DNA of 64,000 bases, from contig JBBRRB010000009.1 in assembly GCA_038225555.1 (NCBI GenBank), forward strand, positions 62,001 to 126,000, read 5' to 3'. A model generated the notes under the pieces. It was not told the DNA's origin, made no database searches, and saw nothing but the letters and a program-made list of their open reading frames with translations. Positions 33,579 through 41,146 of this stretch are shown in pieces (position 1 is the stretch's first letter; each line of letters opens with the position of its first letter). Both the position numbers and the translations under genes were made by a program. The DNA comes from JANXQZ01 sp038225555 (GTDB lineage: Bacteria > Acidobacteriota > Terriglobia > Bryobacterales > Bryobacteraceae).

Positions 33579-35447
33579 ATGATACAGTCATACTTGCCTC
33601 TAGAAACGCTGTCCTTGTCCTGGCCGGAACACATTCTATTCATAGTACTTTTAGTCACTTCCGCGTATCTCTTTTGGATGCGGTTCGGAAGGGTTGTTCA
33701 CAAGATTCTGGAAGCTAAGAAGGACCCGAATTTTTCGATTCATCCCATCGCCCCTCGGGTGGGAAAGTTCGTGTGGGAGGTGCTGCTACAAGGCTTGGTG
33801 ATCAAGCAACGGCCGCTGCCCGGATTGGCCCACGCGTTCGTGTTCTGGGGCTTCTGCGCGTTCGGGGTGGTGACCGTCAATCATTTCGGGCAAGGCCTGG
33901 GCCTGCATCTTCTTTCGAGAGACGGTTTCTTCGGGCGTATTTATTTCTGGTTGGCGGCGTTGTTCGGCGTGACTGTGGCTGTCTCGATCGCGGGGCTCGC
34001 GTTTCGCCGCTTTGTCACTCGACCCAAATGGTTGGGAAAGGTGTCATATGAGTCGGGATTCATCGCCTTTCTGATCTTCGCGCTGATGGCTACCTATCTC
34101 GCCACCTTCGTTCCGGGATGGGAAGGGAGCAGGATTCTCTGGTGGGCGCACACGCTGACGATCCTTATCTTCATGCCGCTGATCCCGCACACGAAACACT
34201 TGCATCTCATCCTGAGTCCGCTGACGGTGTTTCTGGAACGGCCTACGTTCAGCGAGATTCCGCCATTGGTGGGAGATGAGGATTTCGGGCTCGATACGGG
34301 CAAGGACCTGACGCGGATTGTCGCGCTACAAGCTTACTCCTGCGTTGAATGCGGGCGCTGCACCGAGCACTGTCCGGCGAATCTCACCGGCAAGGTGCTG
34401 AACCCGAAGGAAATTGCGTTGGGATTGCGAGGCTATCTGAACGAGTTCGGGGCGGCGAGCGAAGAGCCCCTCATCGGCAAACATGAATCGCTGGAAGCGG
34501 CTTTTCAGTGCACCACTTGCGGAGCTTGCGAATTTCAATGTCCGGTTGGGATTCAACATTTGCCCATGATCATCGGCCTGCGCCGAGGCGCCGTGAATAC
34601 CGGCAAGTGGGAAGACGACTATGGCACCAAGCTGTTCCTGAATTTGGAACGCGGCGGGAATGCCCTGGGCTTCTCATCCAATGAGCGCGACAAGTTTGTT
34701 CAGAAGCAAGAGTTCCCGATTTTCGATGGCACTCAGGAATATTGTCTGTGGCTGGGTTGCATGGGCGCATACGACCCGCAGGGCCGCGAGATCATTTCGT
34801 CGTTCGCACGTGTGATGCGGTACTTGAACGTGACATTCGGCGTGCTGCGCAAGGAGCGCTGCACGGGCGATCCCGCGCGTCGGCTCGGGAACGACCTGGC
34901 GTTTGGACAGTTGGCGGAAACGAATCTCGAGACGCTGAAGCAGAGTCAGGTGAAGAAGATTGTCTCGATCTGTCCGCATTGCGTTCGGACCATCGGAACC
35001 GATTGGAAGGAGTATGGCCAGGCTCCTCCCATCGAGCATCATAGCGAGTTCATGGCGCGGCATTTGACCGAGCTGCCGGCTTCGACGATGGACGGCAAGA
35101 AGATTGTGTACCACGATCCGTGTTATCTGGGGCGCTATCGCGGTGTGTACGACGAGCCGCGGTCGGTTGTGGAGAAGTATGGAACATTGGTGGAGGCGGA
35201 GCGCTCGCGCGAGAGATCGTTCTGTTGCGGAGCGGGCGGCGGGCTCGCGTTTCTGGGGGAGGAGAAGGGAAAACGCGTGAGCGTGGAGCGGGTAGAGCAG
35301 TTGGCGGCTACTGGAGCCGATGTGATCGGGGCAGCCTGTCCGTTCTGCAATACGATGTTCCGCGATGCGTTGTCGAACTTGTCGTCATCTGGCCCGAAGC
35401 TGCTGGATATCGCGCAGATCGCGGCGGCTTCGTTGCCGGAAAAATAA
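33579..35447 (+). CDS. Membrane-bound Fe-S oxidoreductase (heterodisulfide-reductase-related, EtfD-like)
   Basis: 622 residues from the ATG at 33579; an earlier in-frame ATG at 33531 falls inside the divergent epimerase gene. The N-terminal third has several membrane helices like nitrate-reductase gamma/cytochrome b subunits (WPEHILFIVLLVTSAYLFWM). Two 4Fe-4S clusters follow: CVECGRCTEHCP and CTTCGACEFQCP. Then two CCG domains (CLWLGCMGAYD, ICPHCVRTIG, YHDPCYLGRYRG, FCCGAGGG, CPFC). This build matches mycobacterial EtfD and Geobacter-type proteins that pass electrons from electron-transfer flavoprotein to the quinone pool. Two acyl-CoA dehydrogenase genes 0.6 kb away support that role by inference. 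Confidence 0.85.
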   Translation: MIQSYLPLETLSLSWPEHILFIVLLVTSAYLFWMRFGRVVHKILEAKKDPNFSIHPIAPRVGKFVWEVLLQGLVIKQRPLPGLAHAFVFWGFCAFGVVTVNHFGQGLGLHLLSRDGFFGRIYFWLAALFGVTVAVSIAGLAFRRFVTRPKWLGKVSYESGFIAFLIFALMATYLATFVPGWEGSRILWWAHTLTILIFMPLIPHTKHLHLILSPLTVFLERPTFSEIPPLVGDEDFGLDTGKDLTRIVALQAYSCVECGRCTEHCPANLTGKVLNPKEIALGLRGYLNEFGAASEEPLIGKHESLEAAFQCTTCGACEFQCPVGIQHLPMIIGLRRGAVNTGKWEDDYGTKLFLNLERGGNALGFSSNERDKFVQKQEFPIFDGTQEYCLWLGCMGAYDPQGREIISSFARVMRYLNVTFGVLRKERCTGDPARRLGNDLAFGQLAETNLETLKQSQVKKIVSICPHCVRTIGTDWKEYGQAPPIEHHSEFMARHLTELPASTMDGKKIVYHDPCYLGRYRGVYDEPRSVVEKYGTLVEAERSRERSFCCGAGGGLAFLGEEKGKRVSVERVEQLAATGADVIGAACPFCNTMFRDALSNLSSSGPKLLDIAQIAAASLPEK

Positions 35448-35556
35448 ACGGATACCGAATGCCTTCAATGTGGACGCTGAATTTTGGGGCCCAACTCAAT
35501 CGATGGATGGCCCGCTTTAATTTGATCCGTCGCGCCAAAGGGAACTGATAGCGCAG

Positions 35557-35823
35557 TTGACACACCCTGACCCGGCCCTTAATCTTGAGGCATTGGAAGT
35601 ACATTTCACTCCCGAGCAGGAAGCCCAGCTTTCCCAAATCGCCAACCACGCCGGTACAGACACCGAGCATCTGGTGAAGGATGCCGCCTTGCGTCTGTTG
35701 GAAGAGGATACGAAATTCCGCGCCGCCGTCCGTGAAGGCATCGCCCAGGCCGACCCGGGAGAGCTTATCGATCATGAAGAAGTGGTTGCACGCATTGAGC
35801 GGCGCTTCCAGTCCCAGTCTTGA
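35557..35823 (+). CDS. ParD/RelB-like antitoxin
   Basis: 88 residues read from a TTG. FTPEQEAQLSQIANHAGTDT, then VKDAALRLLEED, AAVREGIAQADPGELIDHEE and VVARIERRF match the short antitoxins paired with ParE/RelE toxins. Its stop overlaps the ATG of the toxin remnant (TGATG), the normal layout of an intact module. A 29-codon frame (35461-35548) just upstream is not recognisable. Confidence 0.75.
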   Translation: MTHPDPALNLEALEVHFTPEQEAQLSQIANHAGTDTEHLVKDAALRLLEEDTKFRAAVREGIAQADPGELIDHEEVVARIERRFQSQS

Positions 35824-35910
35824 TGAAAATTCGATGGACGACGCGAGCCGTTAAAATAGCCCGCGCTGGAAATCCTGCACTTCTATCACGGAGCGCAGGA
35901 ACGGCATTGA
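35823..35910 (+). pseudogene. Internally deleted ParE/RelE toxin gene
   Basis: The ATG at 35823 opens as a typical ParE N-terminus (MKIRWTTRAV). Within about 30 bases, in another frame, the C-terminal signature of the same family appears (ALEILHFYHGAQERH, stop TGA at 35908-35910), matching the ILRVLHGARD-type ending of ParE/RelE proteins. Roughly 60-70 central codons are missing. The toxin can no longer be made whole while the antitoxin remains intact. Confidence 0.7.
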
Positions 35911-36000
35911 AGCCGACTCAGAAAGCGAAAGTATCCATCCGTCACATGGCATTGCTTGGAGACACTCCGCGGATTCGGGAATCGGAGGCGCATCTAATTT

Positions 36001-37134
36001 TCACGATGGGGGGCGATCGATCACCAGCTTCGCAATGCGCTCCCGGTGCCAGGTCGCATCCCCGAACGCGATCTCCGACCCCTTCGCCCGCCGATAGTAA
36101 AGATGAACATCGTTCTCCCAGGTGAATCCCATGCCGCCGTGGACCTGGATCGCGCGATTGCCCACCTCTCGATACGCGTCGCTGGCGTATGCCTTGGCAA
36201 CCGATACGGCGTTGGCCGCCTCCGGAGCACCCTCGCTCATCGCCCAGGCCGCAAAGTAGGCTGCCGACCGCGAGCTTTCAGACCATACCAGCATGTCCGC
36301 GCACATATGCTGGACCGCCTGGAACTGGCCGATGGGCCGTCCGAATTGCTTGCGCGTCTTCGCATACTCGACGGTGATCTCCAGCAGTCGCTGCATGCCC
36401 CCTACCATCTCCGCTACCAGCCCTACCGTAGATACCGCGAACGCATGCTCAATCGCCGCCACGGCACGATCGCCTTTTGCAAGCAACGCGTCTTCTGGAA
36501 CGGGGACCGAGTCGAACATCAGTTCGTAAAGCTTACGGGTTCCATCGAGCGCCGGCGTCGGACGAGCCACCATGCCCGAAGCGTTGGATGGAACGATAAA
36601 TAGCGCCAGTTCACCGTCCAGCCGAGCGGCGCAGATGACAAAGTCGGCCACTGCTGCATCCGGCACAAAGCGTTTGTTTCCGCTCAGAACATAGCCGCCG
36701 CTGCCAGAGTACGCGTGCATGCGGACACGTTCCGGCGACCAGGATGCGTTCTCTTCTAAAAACGCAACCGTCGCCCGTGCCTCACCACGACAAATCGCGC
36801 CGAGGTGCTGCTGCTTCTGCGCTTCGCTTCCGGCATATTGGATCGCGCTGCCCGCCAGCAACACGGTGGAGAAGTACGGTCCTGGAAGCAAGGAGCGGCC
36901 CATCTCTTCGAGCACGGCCGCCATCTCCACCAACCCCATTCCGAAACCCCCGAACTCCTCTCGAATCAGGATCCCCATCCAGCCTTGATCCGCCATCTTC
37001 TTCCAAAGGGCAGCATCGAAGGCCGTATCGCTCTCAATCAGCCTGCGAACTTCCGCGGACGGACACTCCGCCGCCAGAAACTGACGCGTGGTGTTCTTGA
37101 GAGTCTGCTGTGTTTCCGTAAGCCCGAATTGCAT
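36001..37134 (-). CDS. Acyl-CoA dehydrogenase
   Basis: 377 residues, FAD-dependent acyl-CoA dehydrogenase fold: LTETQQTLKNTTRQFLAAEC at the N-terminus, GWMGILIREEFGGFGMGLVE, FVPDAAVADFVICAARLDGE, RKQFGRPIGQFQAVQHMCAD and the C-terminal VHGGMGFTWENDVHLYYRRA. Start at 37134 chosen because AGGGAGA precedes it; an in-frame start at 37149 would overlap the upstream gene. It follows the second dehydrogenase with an 11-base gap, so they form a pair and may act as a heteromer, as some steroid or aromatic-acid acyl-CoA dehydrogenases do. Substrate unknown. Confidence 0.92.
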   Translation of the reverse strand: MQFGLTETQQTLKNTTRQFLAAECPSAEVRRLIESDTAFDAALWKKMADQGWMGILIREEFGGFGMGLVEMAAVLEEMGRSLLPGPYFSTVLLAGSAIQYAGSEAQKQQHLGAICRGEARATVAFLEENASWSPERVRMHAYSGSGGYVLSGNKRFVPDAAVADFVICAARLDGELALFIVPSNASGMVARPTPALDGTRKLYELMFDSVPVPEDALLAKGDRAVAAIEHAFAVSTVGLVAEMVGGMQRLLEITVEYAKTRKQFGRPIGQFQAVQHMCADMLVWSESSRSAAYFAAWAMSEGAPEAANAVSVAKAYASDAYREVGNRAIQVHGGMGFTWENDVHLYYRRAKGSEIAFGDATWHRERIAKLVIDRPPS

Positions 37135-37145
37135 GCGATCTCCCT

Positions 37146-38339
37146 TCAATAGCTCTTAGGCAAGCCGAGCACGAAATGCCCGACGATGTTGCGCTGGATC
37201 TCGGAAGTGCCCGCCTCGATCGTATTGCCGCGCGAGCGCAGATAATTGTAGGCCCACTGGCCGTCATCGATGGCTCCGCCGCTGGTCAATTGCGCATACG
37301 GTCCCAACAACTCGCTCGCGACTTGTTGAAAGCGCTGATTCAGTTCGCTCCAGAATATCTTTTGAATGGACCCTTCCGGGCCCGGCACGCCGCTCTGGCT
37401 CATGCGCGTAACCGAGCGCATCTGGTTGAGGCGCATGATTTCGATGTCGATGTAGCTCTGAGCCAGTTTCTGACGGATCACGGGATCGTCAGCCGCAGGT
37501 CGGCCGTTCCGTTCGATGATGTGGGAGAGTTCCGTCAAGCGATCGAATTGCCGCTTAAAGGTGATCTGAATGCCTGCGCCGAGAGTGGCCCGCTCGTGCA
37601 TCAGAGTTCCCATGGCCACACCCCATCCCTCACCAACCTTGCCTAAAACGTTTTCAACCGAAACTCGCACATCGCGGAAGAACAGCTCATTGAACTCCGT
37701 TTCACCGGTCAGCTGGCGTAAAGGCCGGACTTCCACGCCCGGACTCTTCATGTCCACCAAAATGTACGTAAGGCCGTGATGCTTGGCGGAGTTCGGGTCG
37801 GAACGGGTGAGAAGTGCGCACCAATCGGCTGCCCATCCGTAACTCGTCCAGACTTTTTGTCCGTTGACAATGTAGTGGTCGCCGTCCAGCCGGGCATCGG
37901 TTCGAATGCCCGCCAAGTCAGACCCGGCGTTCGGTTCGGAAAATCCCTGACACCAGATCTCGTCTGCGCTTAGAATGTTTGCCAGATAACGTTTCTTCTG
38001 AGCGTCGGTTCCGTAGTTGACGATGGTGGGGCCGATTAGCATCAAACCCAGCACATTCGCGAGCGGCGGGGCGGTCGCGCGAGCCATCTCCTCAGTGAAG
38101 ATGACCTGTTCCATCAGCGAGGCACCGCGGCCGCCGTATTCCTTGGGCCATGCGACCCCTGCCCAGCCAGCCTGAAAAACCTTCTTCTGCCACTCGCGCA
38201 GGAATTGAAAATGATCCTTCATTTCCTGATTGGCGCGGCGGCTCTCCCAATCCTTCGGTACGTTTGCCTGCAACCAAGTGCGAACTTCGTCGCGAAACTG
38301 CCGCTCTGGCGGGGTCAGATTCAGGTCCATGTTGGTCAT
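37146..38339 (-). CDS. Acyl-CoA dehydrogenase
   Basis: 397 residues. N-terminus NLTPPERQFRDEVRTWLQAN, then EYGGRGASLMEQVIFTEEMA, WCQGFSEPNAGSDLAGIRTD (FAD/substrate loop), VNGQKVWTSYG, and the C-terminal GTSEIQRNIVGHFVLGLPKS. It resembles the FadE group with larger acyl substrates. The start may be Met1 or Met4. First gene of a two-gene minus-strand unit; electrons would go to electron-transfer flavoprotein, whose genes are not in the window. Confidence 0.94.
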   Translation of the reverse strand: MTNMDLNLTPPERQFRDEVRTWLQANVPKDWESRRANQEMKDHFQFLREWQKKVFQAGWAGVAWPKEYGGRGASLMEQVIFTEEMARATAPPLANVLGLMLIGPTIVNYGTDAQKKRYLANILSADEIWCQGFSEPNAGSDLAGIRTDARLDGDHYIVNGQKVWTSYGWAADWCALLTRSDPNSAKHHGLTYILVDMKSPGVEVRPLRQLTGETEFNELFFRDVRVSVENVLGKVGEGWGVAMGTLMHERATLGAGIQITFKRQFDRLTELSHIIERNGRPAADDPVIRQKLAQSYIDIEIMRLNQMRSVTRMSQSGVPGPEGSIQKIFWSELNQRFQQVASELLGPYAQLTSGGAIDDGQWAYNYLRSRGNTIEAGTSEIQRNIVGHFVLGLPKSY

Positions 38340-38425
38340 AGCATATCATCGCGGTCCAGCGCTCTCGTAGCGCGGCCGCTCGCTTTTTGGCGGCTGCTTC
38401 CCTCGCAACATGTTCAAGCTAAAAT

Positions 38426-38782
38426 ATGAGGAGCATGAGCGACTCGGAATATCCACTACCCCCGGCCACCTTCGAAGTTCTGATTGCCTCCCTGAAGATG
38501 CAAGCGGAGATGCAACTCGGCCTTTTCCATTTTGGCGAGGAAAAAGACCGGCCCAAACCTGATTCACGGCTAGCCCGGCACTCCATCGACATGCTGGCGA
38601 TGCTCGAGGAAAAGACTCGTGGCAACGTCAGTATCGAGGAAAAGCGAATGGTTGAGAACTCCCTCACAGAACTCCGATTCCGCTATATTCAGGCCATTGA
38701 GGAGAGTGGAAAGCAGAAGGACGCACCCGCAGTGGAGGCCTCGGCCGATGAGGCCACGCCAGCCGATCAGGCCTCCTCTTAA
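38426..38782 (+). CDS. DUF1844 family protein
   Basis: 118 residues. FEVLIASLKMQAEMQLGLFH, DSRLARHSIDMLAMLEEKTR and LTELRFRYIQAIEESGK are the DUF1844 pattern, a short helical protein common in Acidobacteriota and Deltaproteobacteria, of unknown function. The stop overlaps the ATG of the metallo-beta-lactamase gene (TAATG). Start 38426 or 38435; GAGGAG lies between them. Confidence 0.88.
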   Translation: MRSMSDSEYPLPPATFEVLIASLKMQAEMQLGLFHFGEEKDRPKPDSRLARHSIDMLAMLEEKTRGNVSIEEKRMVENSLTELRFRYIQAIEESGKQKDAPAVEASADEATPADQASS

Positions 38783-39588
38783 TGCAGTCGGGGACGCTCA
38801 GCATCACGGTGCTGGGGTCGGGCACCAGCACCGGAGTCCCCACTATCGGATGCCATTGCGCGGTGTGCACGTCGGACGATCCGCGGGATCAGCGCCTCCG
38901 TCCATCAATTCTGATCTCCTACAACGAGCGCAGCGTGATCATCGATACCACGCCTGACTTTCGTCAACAGGCGTTGCGCTCAAAGATGAAGCGTCTGGAC
39001 GCCATAATGTTCACGCACTCGCATGCCGATCACATCATGGGACTCGATGATGTGCGGCCATTTAATTTCCGGCAGGGCGGTGTGATTCCGATCTATGGCT
39101 CGGTCGAGACCCTGGAAGCCGTGCAGGGCTGCTTCCGATATATTTTCGACGGGCGAAAGTCCGAGTCGTCGGTGCCGCGTCTCATTCCGAAGGTTTTTCG
39201 CGATGGCCCGATCGATCTATTCGGTCTTGAATTTATGCCGATCCGGCTCGATCACGGCAGTGGCACCGCGCACGGGTTCCGGTTCGGTGCCGCTGCCTAC
39301 CTCACAGATCACAGCGACATCCCGCCCGAATCGATGGAGAAGCTTCGCGGGCTCGACGTCTTGTTTCTGGACGCGTTGCGCCACAAGCCTCACCCGACTC
39401 ATTCGACCGTCGAGCGTTCCCTGCGAACTGCCAGCATCCTGGAGCCGCAACGAACCTACCTTACTCATCTTTGCCATGATTTGGGCCACGCTAGAACCGA
39501 GGAGCAATTGCCTTCGAATGTCCGTTTGGCCTACGACGGGTTGGAGCTGCAAACGTCCCTCGACCGGCGCGGGTCTGCGCTCACATGA
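38782..39588 (+). CDS. Metallo-beta-lactamase-fold phosphodiesterase-like hydrolase (PhnP-like)
   Basis: 268 residues. Opening LGSGTSTGVPTIGCHCAVC with the two Cys of an extra structural zinc site seen in PhnP-like proteins. The metal site is FTHSHADHIMGLDD, later histidines are in RLDHGSGTAHGF, the bridging Asp is in AAYLTDHSD, and the final His is in YLTHLCHDLGHA. Related enzymes open 1,2-cyclic ribose phosphates, but lipoate and tRNA-processing relatives share the fold, so the substrate is open. Coupled to DUF1844 upstream and ribF downstream (4-base overlap). Confidence 0.85.
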   Translation: MQSGTLSITVLGSGTSTGVPTIGCHCAVCTSDDPRDQRLRPSILISYNERSVIIDTTPDFRQQALRSKMKRLDAIMFTHSHADHIMGLDDVRPFNFRQGGVIPIYGSVETLEAVQGCFRYIFDGRKSESSVPRLIPKVFRDGPIDLFGLEFMPIRLDHGSGTAHGFRFGAAAYLTDHSDIPPESMEKLRGLDVLFLDALRHKPHPTHSTVERSLRTASILEPQRTYLTHLCHDLGHARTEEQLPSNVRLAYDGLELQTSLDRRGSALT

Positions 39589-40556
39589 TCGTTCGTCAAC
39601 TCGCCGAAGTGCCGGATGGTTTCGGTCCTTCGGCGCTGACCATAGGCAACTTCGACGGGCTGCATGCGGGGCATCGTCAGATCATGCGGCGAGTGGTGGA
39701 TATTGCGAGGGAGAACGGATGGAACCCCACGGTGCTGACCTTCGATCCGCATCCGACCAAACTGGTGGCGCCGGATCGCGCGCCTCGGCTGCTGACCTCG
39801 CCGGAACAACGCTGCGCCTTGATGCGTGAAGAAGGAATCGAGCGGATTGTCATACTGCCTTTCACGCATGAGATCGCAAAGCTGACGCCCCATGAATTCG
39901 TCGAGCGGATATTAGTCGAGAAGCTGGACGCTCGCGCGGTTCTAGTGGGGGCCGATTTCCGCTTCGGGCATCGCGCGGCTGGCAACGTGGAGATGCTTCG
40001 GGAGTTGGGGGCGCAATACGGGTTCAGCACCGAAGTGCTTTCGGCAGTGATGCGGCGCAACCGGATTGTGTCCAGCAGCGAGGTGCGCCGGTTGATCGAG
40101 TCTGGAAACGTGTCGCTCGCGTGCCGGTTCCTGGAGCGTCCGTTTACGCTCGAGGGCAGGGTGGTGGCGGGACAGGGAATCGGCTCGAAGCAGACTGTGC
40201 CTACGCTGAATCTTCAAACCGATGCCGAGGTCTTACCTGCTCGGGGAGTCTACATTACTCAAACCTTGGATCGAGGTTCGGATCGAATTTGGGAGTCGAT
40301 TACGAATGTGGGGTACCGCCCGACTTTCGGCGGAGATCGATTGACGATTGAGACTTTTCTGCTATCTACTTTTACCGGCGACACTCCGTCGGAGATTCGA
40401 GTCGAGTTTCTCCGACGGGTTCGCGAGGAGCGAAAATTCGAGGATGCCGAAAAGCTGAAGGCGCAGATTATGAAAGATGTCGGACGGGCTCGTACTTACT
40501 TTCGACGACGCAATTGCGGTCCTACAGGATCGGATCATCGTCGCAACCTCGGATGA
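39585..40556 (+). CDS. ribF: Bifunctional riboflavin kinase/FAD synthetase
   Basis: 323 residues. Makes FMN from riboflavin and FAD from FMN. The nucleotidyltransferase half has TIGNFDGLHAGHRQIMRRVV and LVGADFRFGHRAAGN. The kinase half has GQGIGSKQTVPTLNLQ, GVYIT and TNVGYRPTFGGDRLTIETFL. The last 20 residues or so are Arg/Gly-rich and unlike the usual short end, a probable lineage-specific tail. FAD made here would serve the flavoenzymes nearby, though that is not special to this locus. Confidence 0.96.
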   Translation: MIVRQLAEVPDGFGPSALTIGNFDGLHAGHRQIMRRVVDIARENGWNPTVLTFDPHPTKLVAPDRAPRLLTSPEQRCALMREEGIERIVILPFTHEIAKLTPHEFVERILVEKLDARAVLVGADFRFGHRAAGNVEMLRELGAQYGFSTEVLSAVMRRNRIVSSSEVRRLIESGNVSLACRFLERPFTLEGRVVAGQGIGSKQTVPTLNLQTDAEVLPARGVYITQTLDRGSDRIWESITNVGYRPTFGGDRLTIETFLLSTFTGDTPSEIRVEFLRRVREERKFEDAEKLKAQIMKDVGRARTYFRRRNCGPTGSDHRRNLG

Positions 40557-40672
40557 CGGGGGGCAAGCCCGACCCATTTTGGGTAGATACACCGATTCGG
40601 CGGTTCAGCCCTACAAGAATCTGGTAGTAATTTTGCAACATGCCAAATTAGACTTGGCCATATTGACACAAT

Positions 40673-41044
40673 GTGCCACATGCGCTATTGGTGGGTATAG
40701 TTACCAATCGCACGACAGTCAACATCTCGCTTACACCAGAACTCGACGCCCTCCTTCAGGCACGTGTGAAATCTGGCCGGTACCAAACGACAAGCGAGGT
40801 CGTTCGAGAAGCTTTGCGCCTCTTGGAACGACATGAGCAGGAACGCGATTACGCCTTTCAACAACTGAAAGCCAAACTGGAACAAGGCGCTGCCGAAGCT
40901 GCTGAGCAGAAATATAGATTCTGGAATCTATATCCCTACGTGCTGGTTTACGCCTGGGAAGCCAAGCCAGTTCAGGTGGTCAGCGTTATTCACGGAGTAA
41001 GGGACCTAGCCGCCATACTCGCCCTTCGGGAAGGAATTGACTGA
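40673..41044 (+). CDS. ParD antitoxin fused to a ParE toxin tail (deletion chimera)
   Basis: Up to 123 residues from a GTG. Residues about 12-75 are a complete-looking ParD ribbon-helix-helix protein (NRTTVNISLTPELDALLQAR, TTSEVVREALRLLERHEQER). After EQGAAEAAEQKY the frame continues as the C-terminal third of a ParE/RelE toxin (RFWNLYPYVLVYAWEAKPVQ, then VVSVIHGVRDLAAIL). The antitoxin's end and the toxin's first 60 or so residues are missing. Just upstream lie TTGACA (40663-40668) and the dyad ATGTGCCACAT (40671-40681), plausible promoter/operator elements for ParD autoregulation. True start uncertain. Confidence 0.75.
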   Translation: MPHALLVGIVTNRTTVNISLTPELDALLQARVKSGRYQTTSEVVREALRLLERHEQERDYAFQQLKAKLEQGAAEAAEQKYRFWNLYPYVLVYAWEAKPVQVVSVIHGVRDLAAILALREGID

Positions 41045-41146
41045 AGCACATGAGCATGGACCACATTGAGGAACCAGTAAGGATGTCCCTAGACTTCGAA
41101 CTTCTGAATTTAGACAATGTAATGATCCTGCGCCTTATTCACCAGA

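Noticed and set aside
35461..35548. A 29-codon frame between the Fe-S oxidoreductase and the antitoxin
   Set aside because: No recognisable sequence, no clear ribosome site, and it lies in the tail of a long out-of-frame shadow; too weak to call.
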